In this document: piece after piece, positions 32,998 through 44,745 of the stretch | How the letters are laid out: each line of letters opens with the position of its first letter | How positions within the stretch are numbered: the first letter of the stretch is position 1 | Assembly: GCA_963971425.1 (NCBI GenBank) | Contig: OZ020525.1 | Span: 10,089,560 to 10,153,559, forward strand | DNA: 64,000 bases | Reading direction: 5' to 3' | DNA from: Bryoerythrophyllum caledonicum | Taxonomy: Eukaryota > Streptophyta > Bryopsida > Pottiales > Pottiaceae | Notes under the pieces: generated by a model | What the model was told of the DNA's origin: nothing | The model's database searches: none | What the model saw: the letters and a program-made list of their open reading frames with translations, nothing else | Made by a program: the position numbers and the translations under genes

Positions 32998-33618
32998 GCC
33001 CCTCAAGAGCAGCCTTCGCCGGTTCTCGGCTGACGGACATCGCCAAGCTGCTCAGGATTGAGACAATTTTACATATAAAACTCTCATAAAACATAAAGAT
33101 AAGGGGCCAGTGATTTACTATACAATTGAAAACAATAGCATCGTACTTCAGCACGCCTTGTGAGGCAAACCACTCCAGTCTTAAGAAGATGCAGCCATAA
33201 ATGTGCTCAATAACACAGGTCAAGAGCAATTAATGTTACAGATCACTAGTTCTTTGTTCTCTCTCTCTAAACATCCTCTCCTTTCTCCTAACTGATTGAA
33301 TGAGAACCACTCTTTCGTGCTTTCATTTCTAGTCGAAAGAACAGCCTGAAAAAAATCAATTCAAGTTCTGATTTTATATGTACACTGCTCCAGCTTCTTC
33401 GAAGCGCCTGATAAGAAGGCCAAGCTGAAAAAAAAAGGGGGCTTGGATCACCATGTCTTGATACTGGGTTGCAACACGCAACACTGCACACAGACAAAAA
33501 TAGAGAGATGATTTCACTATGTAAAAACTATTGGAGGTCATTTGGAAACTTGTCTCATCTTCTGCCAAATGAATGCCAGAGCTGACGAAACAAACCTCTT
33601 GCAGCGGACTACGGAGCT
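32998..33618 (-). other. Probable 3' UTR and flank of histidine kinase A
   Basis: No additional coding exon is supported between the kinase stop (33619) and the tRNA. Short minus-strand frames here are unsupported. Confidence 0.4.
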
Positions 33619-36600
33619 TTATTTCGCTGACGAGCCTGGTGCGTTCACAAGCCTGTGATCCAGAAACCTCTGAAGCAGCAGCTGCAACTGTTTCTGATCG
33701 AGAGGCTGGAAAACAAACCACAATAGGACGTCAACAACTGCATTAAACGGATATGAAATGCAGCTAACGTTCACAACGTTTTCTTGTCTCAGAAGACGGC
33801 TAAGATCACTATGACTTAAGTTCGGATACCACTAAGCTCTAATATCTAAAAGACCTCTATTGATCTAAAAACTTTTAGAATGAGACTTTAAGAAGTAACT
33901 CTTCTTTGTTGCATTCTAGGAAAACTACTACAATCACAGAACAGATTTACCTTGGGAATGTAATCGTCCATGCCAGCACTGAAACACATTTCATGGGTGC
34001 CCTTCATGACGTCCGCGGTCACGGCAACTATGGGCATCCGGTGATGAGCGCACTCCTTCACTTCCATGTTATCAAGCTCCATCTTCTCAAGCGCTCGGCA
34101 TTGCTCGCACTTGTCCACTTCCCACCTTCTAATCAGGTGAGTAGCCTCATAGCCATCCATCTGCCGAAAGAAGCCAAGCAAAACACGATCAAATACCTGA
34201 CTAGAATCACTATAGAATTTCTAGAACCAGTGCCTGGGCAGAGTCCTATGAAAATGGTCATCAAAGGAAAGAAACAAACCAGGAAAGCAAGATCAGATCA
34301 AAGGAATGAGGTGATGGTCTCTACCTCAGGCATTTGGATGTCCATCAAGATCATATCAAACGGCTTCTCCGCGTTCTTGACGGCGTTGATGGCCTGGTTG
34401 CCACCGTTCACCGTCACCACACTGGCGCCATAGCGCTGCAGCATGGAGCTCGCCACTCGCCGGTTCACCATGTTGTCGTCCACAACCAGGAGGCGCTTCC
34501 CGGCCAGCATCTCCGCGTTCGTGTTCGGCTTCCTGGAGGGATTCGTGACCTGGATGCCCAGCACCTGGAGCAGGCCTGAGATCAGGGTGGTGCACCGGAG
34601 CGGCTTGTGGACGATGTGCGAGTACCCGGCTTCTTGGAGCTCCGTTTGGAGCGCGGCGTCCGGCGGGATGGACAGGGCCAAGGTGGGGATGTCCTTGGAT
34701 TGCTTCTTCAGTTTGCGCACCAGGTCCAGTGACGACGCGTGGTCCAGGCCTTGCAGGTCCACTATCACGGCTTGCAGTGGCGGTCCGGAGGTCCTGGAAT
34801 CGAACAAGAGTCAGATGCGTTTCGAGCAGCAATACGTAATCAGGATTGCGGATGGGTATAGCTCGGAGCAAGGGAAAGATCCTATGAGTTTTCGACCTCT
34901 TTCTTGTTTGAATGCTGGATTATTCTCAGCATTGATATCCGAAGGTGCTTATACCTTGTAATTAATCTCAGAGCCATGTCTACACCTTCGGCGTACTCGA
35001 TCAAAGCTCCCACTCTCCGCAAATATGTGGCTGCGACTTCCTGCTCCATGTCCAAAAGAGGCTCATCAAACTCTCATACATCCGAAGATAATCCAAAGCC
35101 TTCTTAGGCCAAAACAGCCTCAACTTTACCAGAATTATTTAGCGCAAATCTGCACTGTAAGATATATAACTAATATGGATTATGATATAGATTGGCATAC
35201 CTGTCGGACAGGATTTGCGTCCACCAGAAGCACACGGATTCCTCGAATGCGCTCGTCTCCGAAGCCTGAGGGTGTGCGAGTCATGGCATATGACAGCTTC
35301 TGCAAGTCGCCCCTTTGCCCTGTGGTTGGTAGCACCAGTGAAAACTTGAACACGCTGCCTTCTCCTTCTTCACTCTCCACAACTATGTCGCCTCTTGTCA
35401 GCCTCACCAGTTTCTGCACAAGGATCAAATATAAGCTCGAAGGAGAGCTCAAAGGCGGCTGATATTCATCAGCGTATTCAACAGGCTAATATTCACACGA
35501 ATATCTTGCTTCACTCTCAAAGACGGCTAACACGACTAAATCAAGAGGCGGAGTATTTTATGTTCAAGATTGCGAGGCTCACCTGACAAATGGACAATCC
35601 GATCCCCGTGCCACCATATTCTCGGCTGGTACTGCTGTCGGCCTGCACGAACGGCTCAAACAGGCGCTGCTGCATATACCTGGGAATGCCGATGCCGGTG
35701 TCCTCCAAGGACACCACCAGCGTGACCTCGTCCAGCCCCAGCCCTGCCACGGGCTTCCACTCACGCCACTGCGCCACGCACTGCGGCGTGCTCAGCGGGC
35801 CCGGCTTCATGCTCAGTCGGGGGGGCGCCATCTGCGGGAACCGCCCCCGAAACAGCTGGCTGCGCACCGCCACGACGCCCTTGATGCTCACCGCGTCGTC
35901 CTGCTGCTGCTGGTTGTCCGGAGGCGGGAGGACGTCTTGGGGGAGGAGGACGTCCGGGTCGAGCCGCTGCTGCGTTGGGTCCATGAGCTCCAGGAAGCCC
36001 TGGCTCGCGGGCGGCGGGAGCGTCTCGTACAAGTAGGGGTCCACTGGGCGCACGCACAAGAAGATGCTACCTTGCTTCGTGAACTGCGCATGAGGTGGAG
36101 AGAAAAACAAACCATGGTCAGCGTACAGACAGGACGAAGCACACGAGGTGAAGAAACAGCAACTTCGCCTATTTTGTACCTTGATGGCGTTGCCGACGAG
36201 GTTGATTAGAACTTGACGCAGCCTTCCGGGGTCGCCATACAGCCATTCGGGGACAGAATCATGTACTAGGGCCGAGATTTCGAGCTTCTTCTGGTGCAGC
36301 TTCTCCTCGAAGAGAGATAATATGTTGTCCACCTCCTCTCGCATGTCGAAGGGGACCGTTTCTATCTCCAATCGTCCTGCCTCGATCTTCGACAAGTCCA
36401 GGACGTCACTGATCAAAGCCCTGCAATCATCATCACAAGTTTCAACCAATCTAGTAACAGTGTTTAGTTTGACACAATTGACGTAGAAGTCAATATAATA
36501 GCACTCACACAAGAGCGTTGCCGCTGGCCTGCGCTATCTTGACATACTCCAGCTGCTGCGACGTCAAATCTGTTCCCATTAAGAGGTTCGTCATTCCTAT

Positions 36601-38971
36601 TACGCCATTCATAGGAGTCCTGCACAAACAGAAACATGAATCTAAAAACCTCCAAACATGAACCTGAAAATTCAATCATAAGAACCATAAGGAACAGTCT
36701 GTTTTCACTTGCCTGATCTCATGAGAAACAGTGGCAAGGAAGCTAGACTTGGCTTTATCCGCGGCTTCGGCTTTTATTTTAGCCTCTCTGAGCTTCACAT
36801 TGATCTTCTCCCTCTCGTCCACGTCTTTTTCAGCAGTTGACACTCTTTTTAGAACCAAGTATACCGCGACGGTGCAGAACACCACTACTGCCAACATGAG
36901 CAACGGCCACGCGATCATGTCGCGCAGCACCTTCAGCCGCACGTTGTAGTTGTACCAGCACCGGAGCTCGATGTCCTGCGTTCCGTAAAGGAAGGGGACG
37001 CTCACTTCCTCGGACATCCGGGGCTTGGTGGTGTTGCCGAAGAACTGGACCGCGCAGGGGTTGGCATCCACGGAGCAGTTGTAGTAAAGATTTAGGCCCA
37101 AGTTTGACTGCACGTGAGCTATGGCGCTGATTTCGAGGTCAGAATCCTTAAACCTGTTCAAACCAGCTCAATCCATGAGAATAATAAGACAACCAGGGTA
37201 GTCACTCTATCAACATCTGACAAGGTAGACCTCTGAATTGTGTACCATTTGACGATTATGGCACTGTCAACAAAGAACAGCTCATCAAGATTGTGAAAGA
37301 AATTCCACCACAATCTACATCTGAAAAGCTGAAAATATCAACGTGACGTTTGCAGTTGACGATTATGACTCATCGTCCGAAAATCACAGAGTGACTGAGA
37401 GCCTCCAAAAGCTCAAAATGAAACTTGAGACCTTGAAATCTACATCTGAGAAGTTGGACATCGGAACGTGTTCTTTGCAATTCAAAATTATGTGCACAAA
37501 TGAGAATAACTTCGTAACGTGCATCAGTGCACAAAATCCTGGAAAGCAACTCAATTGAACTGCATTCTAAGAAAAGGCCTCAGAGGTACGAACCTGGAAA
37601 CAACAGCAGCAAAAACCTCCTCCACAGTCAACACGGTGACAACGTACCCCACGCAATTGGCTCGCCTGGCCTCCACCGTCTTCAAGCTGACGGAATCGAC
37701 ATCGCCATAATGCGGCAAAAACGAGCCCATCCGCCAGACAGCCCCCTGTTTGTAGGGCGCTGACAAGGAGAAGTTCCCGGTGTCTCTCGCCTGAATGATC
37801 GACGACCGCAAAATGGTGTAATTGTACAGATCCCGGAGTACAGGTCCAACCACATCCCTTGAAAACAGGACAACCGGGGCGTATTCCTCAGCCGGTGGGA
37901 CAGGGAAAGTCCTGTTCGAGGCATAATAATTGAAGGTGCCGTTGTACTGCTTCTCCACGGCGGCTCTCTGGTCGGGTAGCACGCGTAAGCTGTACACCAG
38001 GCTCTTCACGTGAGGGCGGAGGAAGACCGTCTGCTCTGTGAACGACATCCATGTGGATTGGACCACGTTGGGAATGCTTGTTATCAGGCCCAGGATCACG
38101 AAGGAAGCACCCAGGTTATTATCCACTTCCGACTTGAACACCTGAAAAAATCAGGGACTCGAACACTTCAGCTAGGGCAATTGTTCGAACCTAAAAACCT
38201 AGAGAGAAAACCTAAAAAAATTCAGTTTTGAGCTACTCTACACAAGGTTTAGGTTCTCAGGAATGAAAAGCGTATGCCTGCAACAAACGGCTTTGGGAAA
38301 TGCACCAGAAAATTGATCACACCGACATGGTACACAACAACATCATCCAAACAGAGACCAACCACATCAAGATGCTAAAACCTGCTCCCAGATCCTACCA
38401 AAAAGTCCTATCCATCGACAAAACTTCACTAAAACCTACTATCAAAAATCAATTTAAACCCTGCCCTCCTCCATGAAATTCACTAGTTCTGAAAGCTTGC
38501 CTGAGTTAGTGCACATGAGGCTAGTAAGTCACTGACTCAATGATGCTAGTAAGCCTCAGATTCATTGGAACTATAACAATTTGAGCCTCAGATTCTTTGG
38601 AGATACACCGCCTGATGCTAGTAAGCCACCGAATCAATGAGCCCACTTCTCTGACCCTCAAATCAGGCTCACAAACAACTCACCTCCTTGCGATTCTCGC
38701 ATTTAAGCGAGAGCTCGTTCCGCTTATTAACCAGCGCATTCCGGTACACGACGACGCCCACCACCAGCACCATCGTCGCGGCACACAAGAGAAACAACAC
38801 CCGCGCCCACCACGACCGCAGCAGCGGCCCGAACCGGCACCACCGCCCCATAACCCTCACCCGGGGGCGCGTCACGCGCGTCGCCCCCCGCCCCCCTCCT
38901 CCTGCCCCCCGGAGATCATGATCCTCCTCGTCCGACTCCCGCACCGTCTCCATCACCACCGCCCGAATCAT
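33619..38971 (-). CDS. CHASE-domain hybrid histidine kinase A (cytokinin-receptor type), 11 exons
   Basis: Exons on the minus strand: 38971-38684, 38141-37594, 37153-36713, 36619-36509, 36420-36180, 36083-35583, 35413-35201, 35040-34955, 34793-34325, 34160-33951 and 33705-33619. Total 3195 nt, 1064 aa. The first ATG after an in-frame stop is 38971. Domains: cytosolic N-terminus, TM1 (about 58-76), extracytosolic CHASE domain (about 95-345, with the [11 protein letters not shown] and EYAPVVLFS blocks), TM2 (about 358-381), HisKA with phospho-His 423 in [15 protein letters not shown], HATPase N box (NLVGNAIKF, about 536-544), G1 DTGIGIP (671) and G2 GGTGIGLS (about 701). A degenerate receiver follows (about 725-880), then the true receiver with DDN and phospho-Asp 961 in MDIQMPEMDG. 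A long insert between the N and G1 boxes is normal for plant cytokinin receptors. It should sense a ligand at the ER or plasma membrane and feed a His-Asp phosphorelay to HPt and response-regulator proteins. Intron 3 uses a GC donor (AG/GCAAGT at 36712). CHASE residues differ from the classical AHK2/3/4 pattern, so ligand identity is open. Confidence 0.95.
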
Positions 38972-39540
38972 CTCCACTGTCGCCGGACTCACTCATCCCT
39001 CACCTCGCTGGCCGCCTCGTCGTCCCCATCGCCTCGACCTGGAAACGAGGAAGCTTTGCGGGGGACGAGACAAGAGCCGTCGTGCTCACAAAGAGAATCC
39101 GACTGTAGATGCCGCCTGTGGTCATACAGTTGCGACTTCACACCAGACAAAACAGAAAATCTAGATATCGGTACCATCTCCAAGTCCATCAATGATGCAC
39201 ATTTCAGTCGCTGTCAAGCCTGAAAATGTACTTCCCCAATCAACGGAAGCCGTATGCTTCGTGAAGTCTCAGACGATAAGTGTGAACGGGGACTTCGAGA
39301 CGCGCCTATCACCGTCGTTGCGGGCCCTATCTCCGCTTCCAAATCACCGGACGAACTTTCCACTCACTGAAAGATTGGATGCTTCCTTTTTGAGAATGAA
39401 CAGTTGGGTTCTCGTTGTCTTAAATGAGGATTGTCAACCCACAAGTTTAGTGATGGAGGGGCCCTCCACCGGCGGTCTCGGCCCTATCTCCGCCCCCAGC
39501 TTTTAAAAGGTACTTTAAGAGTGGACCCCCTCGTTGGGAG
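38972..39540 (-). promoter_or_regulatory. Upstream region of histidine kinase A
   Basis: GC-rich near the start codon (38.7-39.1 kb), then mixed. Frames on both strands have no family similarity. No clear TATA box was found; promoter status is inferred from position. Confidence 0.3.
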
Positions 39541-39640
39541 TTACCCGAGGTGGGCCCCGTCTTAATTGCATGGGGTCATTTTTCTAGCCCTCTTATTTCG
39601 GGGGCTCTAGAGTCTTTTTTTAGATTCTGGGATAAATTTT
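39541..39640 (+). repeat. Inverted repeat E, left arm
   Basis: TTACCCGAGGTGGGCCCCGT and the following CTTAATTGCATGGGGTCATT recur inverted at 41365-41464 (ATGCAATTAAGACGGGCCCA). The arms are about 100 bp with few mismatches, facing each other across 1.7 kb. Likely ends of a degraded TIR element. Confidence 0.6.
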
Positions 39641-40634
39641 TGAAGCGTGTGGCTATCGTTCATGCTTCGGGGCCCTCACTTGTTGAAATTATGGCCCCAT
39701 CCAAAAATAAAATAGGGGTCAGGTTTGGCCCCACCACCTCATGGCCCCTCGTGTAATTTCCAACGAGGAGGTCAATTTGCCCCGGGCCTTCGAGTGAGGA
39801 GGCCCCAACGGTTGAGATAGAAAGTACACTCATCCCTCCCATAAGTTTTAGCCAAATCTAGCGCCGGTGGATGGAGGTGGTAAGAACTTAGTAGAGGTCA
39901 AAAGTGAGAGGTGGCTCTAGTGGATGACTTGGTAACTTCAGCACAATTTCATCTCCATCCACCTATCGTCATAACCTAAAATTGGCCTAGCATCAAGCGC
40001 CACATCAGACGGCATGTGAGAATATCATATGACCATGCCAACTTGAGTTGTCCCTCTCAGTACCCTGTTCATAGGTAAGTTGGATATTTGAAAAGCTCAA
40101 AATGTGTTTAAAAACCATTCAAAACAGTCTTGAAAGGAAGATGGCACCACATGTGAGGATTATGGCACTATAGTAATTGAATAGTGATCTTGTTGTAATT
40201 GCATAGTGACGTGCGAAGGAATAGTAGCACTGTTGAGTGATATAGTGATATAGTAATAGATTGGTTTCAAAAACATAAAACAACGACATCATCTTCCAAT
40301 TTTGTGCTTTAATTCTCAGACACGTCAGCACTAGTCAAATGGCAGCACTAGTTAGAACTTAGTTGAGGTTATAGTTAGCTAAGATTTTAAGTAAGTGGCA
40401 TTATAACTTAGCAAAGGTATAACTTATGGGGGGAATAAGTGTAGACGCACATGACGACCATATGGGGCTTCATCTCCCATATATGGTCCCTAAAAGTCCG
40501 GGTTGGGCTCCTCATGCCCAAACCAGTTTCATGGTAAAATTTGATATGGTTCCAATCCAAACCATTTGATTAACCTCTTCTAATTTACCTTTTTAACCAT
40601 ATTATTACCACAATGTCCCATTTTGTTCCGAACG
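39641..40634. other. Non-coding sequence between inverted repeat arms
   Basis: GC-poor except for GGGGCC-rich patches up to about 39.85 kb. No gene recognised. Confidence 0.3.
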
Positions 40635-40780
40635 AGTTCCCATGTTGTTCCCCAAAGTTCCCCAATGTTCTCTATTGGTCCCAATGTGTTCCTTCCCATT
40701 CCCAACAAGTTCCCATGTTGTTCCCCAAAGTTCCCCAATGTTCTCTATTGGTCCCAATGCGTTCCTTCCCGTTCCCAAAG
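40635..40780. repeat. 73-bp tandem duplication within GTTCCCA minisatellite, locus 2
   Basis: Two adjacent 73-bp units, each beginning AGTTCCCATGTTGTTCCCC, differ at only a few positions. Each unit is itself made of GTTCCCA-type subrepeats. Followed at about 40897-40914 by CACATGTGCGTGAGCTTA, as at the 19-kb locus. Confidence 0.75.
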
Positions 40781-40924
40781 AGTTCCCAATGCTTTTACAT
40801 CGATAGCCAGTTTATATTTTTATGATTTTATCCAAATTTATCTTTTAGTGTGTCCCATCACCAATCGTTGGGGCCCCAACGTAGGCTCATCCGCACACAT
40901 GTGCGTGAGCTTAGAGAATGGATC

Positions 40925-41165
40925 TCTTTATTTCATGTAGACAGATGTCATGGAGGGTGGACAAGAGGTAGGCCTCTTTTTCTGCCTTTTTATTTCAGGG
41001 GTCTAGAAACCTTTTTTGGGAAAAAAATTGGCTTAATTTGGGTCATGCGGCCCCAAGTTACCCTCGGTTGATCTACCTTGGTTAAATAGGGTCCCCCTCC
41101 AAGATAAAAAATAGGGACTAGGTTTGTCCACACCCCCCTTTTCATACCATCCGTCTCTATGGTTT
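40925..41165 (+). repeat. Inverted repeat F, left arm
   Basis: Matches 44505-44745 in reverse complement. Outer block TTTATTTCATGTAGACAGATGTCA pairs with TGACATCCGTCTACATGAAGTAAAG, and inner block CATACCATCCGTCTCTATGGTTT pairs with AAACCATGTAGATGGATGGTATG. Non-coding. Confidence 0.6.
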
Positions 41166-41364
41166 AAAGAGCTCCACAGAGTGTCCAGGTGAAGAGACTG
41201 CTCTCTACTTGTCCCTGAGCGATTTGACAGGACATCTCCCACACTTGGACTTACCGGGTGGGGGATGAGGTGGTGGGGTCAAAACCTGGCCCCTATTTCG
41301 TTTTTGAATGGGGGCCTAAATTTAGCCAAAGGGGGACCTACAGACTAAATTGGGGCCGTAGGCC

Positions 41365-41464
41365 CCAATTTAGGAAAAAAAGCCAAAAAAAGCCTCGGAC
41401 CCCCCCCAAAATGGGAGGGCCAGAAAAATGAACCCATGCAATTAAGACGGGCCCACCTTGGGTA
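41365..41464 (-). repeat. Inverted repeat E, right arm
   Basis: Partner of 39541-39640. G-rich sequence around GGGCCTAAATTTAGCC and GGGGCCGTAGGCCCC lies just to its left. Confidence 0.6.
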
Positions 41465-42409
41465 AGTCCGAGCGTGGGGGACGTTCGTCCGCGCCGTCCC
41501 TGAGGCCCCATGCAGATCCAGTAAAATTTGAACAACACTTTTACAGAAACACCCTCATAGTAACTTAATCACCTTTATAAATTGAGGTAGGTCAGTCACA
41601 AGATGAAGGGTTAGCACTCCAGGTATGCTGATGAATGGTTTCTGACACAACGTTGCTGGCGTGACTTGTTCTGGTTTATCTTCACTTTGGGAAGGGGTTC
41701 ATTGCTTGTGTTGACTGTATTATGAGGGGGCTTGGATATTAAGTCCTAGGCCAGGGTAACCTTAAGGGATGGACGGAGATGAATGGGGTCATCCCACACC
41801 TCGTTTCCGGGTACGATCCCATAGCCATGTTTCCCTTCGTGTTCCCAAAGACCCATTCGAACCTAAGACCTAAAATCACTACATCGTTCCCTGAATATAG
41901 TGTAGACTAGACTATTTGAAATTTCCTACACTAGTTGAAAATTTACATGTAACTGTTGACTAACACACACTTGCCTGAGAACACATACCCAATCAGAACT
42001 TGGCATGCACATGCTTTGATGGAAATTAGTGTGGGTGATCTACATCAATAATCCCTCTACACTATATTCAGTGTTTAGTGTAGTGAACTCTAGATACGTA
42101 ACCCTAAACTCTAAAACTTTGATCCATTAATCTAAAATTCTAAAACCTTGTCATGGGGGGAATGGAGAGGAGGATGAGGGCCTTCTCCATCTCAGTTTAT
42201 CTCCATCCATCCCCATATTTCACCTTAAGGGCCAACAAGGGTCATTCCTATTTGGCCATCTATTTGTGGATTTAATCCTCAAATGTCAGGGGGGAACCGT
42301 ACATGCGGGCACATATTTTACTCTATGGAATACAAAAAAATGTATTATAGTTAACATGTGGGATAAATTTCAAAGCCAAAAGATGTATACAAAAAAACTT
42401 ATTCCATAT
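41465..42409. other. AT-rich intergenic
   Basis: No gene or bounded repeat recognised. It may include the 3' end of the Tc1-like remnant. Confidence 0.3.
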
Positions 42410-42706
42410 CTACCAAAGTGAATGTCCTCCATTCGGGCTAATCAATGCTAGTAACCTAGAGGGCATAGTATGACATAGTTGAAGGAGGGTTGGACCACTT
42501 ACTAACTTCCACATTCTTTCAAGAATTACCGTCAACACATCTAGGACATTCCTTGCCATGTTGCACAACATCTTTAACATCCTCCAGATGTTGTCGATTG
42601 GATTGAGATCAGGAGAGTTTGTAGGCTAATTGTACTTCTCGAGAAGTTGGGTTTGTCTCCATTCTTCACATATTTTGCTCTGATGGACGGATGCGCCATT
42701 TTCCAT
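42410..42706 (-). pseudogene. Tc1/mariner-like transposase, C-terminal remnant
   Basis: The minus-strand frame from 42706 to the TAG at 42410-42412 (99 codons including stops) shows the second and third catalytic blocks of Tc1-like transposases: MENGASVHQS (normally MEDGAP.H), NSPDLNPIDNIWRMLK, and the C-terminal MPSRLLALISPNGGHS. The catalytic Asp of the MEDGA block is Asn here (AAT, 42700-42698). A TAG at codon 27 replaces the Trp expected before P.NSPDLNP, a TGG-to-TAG change. The N-terminal half and first catalytic Asp are missing. It is a dead fragment, related to the element at 63275. Confidence 0.8.
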
Positions 42707-42814
42707 GAGTACATTTTTCTTCACTAAGTGCTATTCTACATTTTTAAAGTGTTTTAAAGGCAACCAATAAGTCATCCCCCTCACATGCCTTGTAGGTACC
42801 TATATACCATAGTT

Positions 42815-43122
42815 AGGTGGACTATGGTGATAGGCACCACCCCAACATTGGAATTTAAACTCAAAACCACCTCACCAATGTACCCAAACCACCACACCAA
42901 GGGTGTTGTGCCTAATATTGAACCACAAGTTGATTCACTTCTACTCTCCATGCCTAATTACTAAAGAAAAAAACTAAAAGTATTTGGATCCATTCCATAC
43001 ATGATTTGCAAGGAAGGCACCATTGCCTTGGTGTAGAGGTTTGGGTCATGGCACACTGGTGAGATGGTTGTGAGTTCAAGCCCTATTGCCGGCGTGGTGC
43101 CCACCACTACAGTCCATCCAAT
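42815..43122. repeat. Foldback repeat
   Basis: 42815-42905 and 43018-43122 are inverted, diverged copies (for example TAGTTAGGTGGACTATGGTGATAGGCACCACC against GGTGGGCACCACGCC on the other strand, and CACCTCACCAATGT against ACACTGGTGAGATGG). Stem of roughly 100 bp, spacer of about 110 bp. No coding frame supported. Confidence 0.5.
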
Positions 43123-43556
43123 TATGGTGGGGGGAGGTCCCAAGGCCTCCTTATATGGGGACCCACAAAGCCTTTGGGGGAGATGACATGTCGATTGTCT
43201 CTTAGGCAATTATTGTAGGGAAGCACTTAGTAAATAAAAGTGTTTACCCTCAAGAGGGGGGAGTAGTTCTATCACACTAACCTATGTCCCCTGGCCATGT
43301 GCTTAGTGAAGAGAATGAACAAACACCATATTCACGTTGGTCTCGTCCTTTGGAAACTGGGGTTCTTCTTCAAGTTTCCAAACAGGCTTGATTTGCAAGA
43401 AAATAAATAACCTTTAAAAATTTGATGGATGTAGACAATGATAGTTGGTAAAGAAATTAAGCATGAAGGATTCCTGTTGTTGTTCAATATGCAGATGCAT
43501 GGGCATTTAGATGTCAACCACGGGGCCCACAAGCAACCGAGTCTGCTTGGATCTAT

Positions 43557-44502
43557 TTGACCCCTAAATTTCCAACAGATCCCTTGGGGGACTCTAGAAG
43601 GTTCAGTCAGGTTCTTGTGGTGTCAATTTGTAACATTTTTCTTTGAATTTTTTTATGAAGATGGATATTACCAAAAGCTTTGTGTGAGTCCAATTTTTTC
43701 CTATATCCAACATTTAATGGAAAAGTTGTAGGTTTTGAAGTTCAAATGGGGAAAGCGGGCACGTTGGGCAACTCCAAAAACTTTTGTTAGGACACTTTAT
43801 TGAATGTGAGATTTACAGTGCTAGCAAATAAAAATATTTCCTTTCATATTGTCAAAAAAAATCTCTTGTCTTTAGTGAAAAAATGCATATAAATCCAAGT
43901 CAAACATTTTCACACATTATCACACATTGTCGAGCAAGGTACATAACACTTCTTTTCCATATTATACTTAGAGATCTTCTTATTTTTCACTTTTTATTTT
44001 TTCCACAACATTATGTGGTATGAACCTTTGCATTGACCATTCGGATTTTCATTCTAAAACATGTTTAGTTCACAAGAAAACATAACATGAATTGGCATTA
44101 TTTTGAACTCCACCACTTGCACAATTTATTTAACTATGCGACAACCCACCTCTACCTCTAAAAGTTGGTGTACAAGGAACTAGTATCATCTTCAACATGA
44201 TGGAAATGAATTTAGACCTTATGTAGTGCGAAAATTTGACACCAAGTGAAGTCAAAGTCTGCTGATCCATTAAACCCAGGGAAGAAAATGAACCTTTTTT
44301 CAACCTCAAACACTATAATCTTACAATCCGTGCGGTCAAAGTTTATGAAATTTTGTGAGTATGTTACTGAGTAAGTCTTTATTGAAATCCTACGGTTAAA
44401 ATCAAAATTAAAAGTCTTAAGTTTCTCCCTTACTCATTGCACTATAACTAGTAATTTTGAAGTGTTTTTGGTGCAAAATTGTCAAAGAAATTTAGGGGTT
44501 AA
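43557..44502 (+). mobile_element. piggyBac-like MITE, subfamily B, copy 4
   Basis: Left end TTGA (decayed TTAA, 43557-43560) then CCCCTAAATTTCC. Right end AAATTTAGGGG then TTAA (44499-44502). 938-bp body, same orientation as the copy at 30067. The interior shows all subfamily B blocks. The right TTAA abuts inverted repeat F. Confidence 0.75.
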
Positions 44503-44504
44503 AC

Positions 44505-44745
44505 CATGTAGATGGATGGTATGGGAAGGGGGCTGTGGACAAAATTGGGCCCATATTTTTATATTAAAGGGGGGCCCTATTTAGACCAAGGTGGGATCTA
44601 TATGTATAAATGGGAAATGCGGACCCCAACTTTGACAATCGTTTTTTCCAAAATAGTTTATAGATCCTCAAAATAAAAAAATTGAGAAAAAGAGGCCTCC
44701 CCTAGCCCACCCTCCCGTGACATCCGTCTACATGAAGTAAAGAGG
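44505..44745 (-). repeat. Inverted repeat F, right arm
   Basis: Partner of 40925-41165. Between the arms lie repeat E's right arm, the Tc1 remnant, the foldback repeat and the TTAA MITE, so F may be the ends of a larger element that collected later insertions. Confidence 0.6.

Noticed and set aside
34356..36142. Long frames on the other strands within kinase A (for example 34356-34871, 35761-36057, 35590-36036)
   Set aside because: Shadows of GC-rich kinase exons; the kinase frame shows receiver and HATPase motifs.
38971..38992. Start of kinase A at 38992
   Set aside because: That codon is GTG directly after an in-frame TGA; the first ATG in frame is at 38971.
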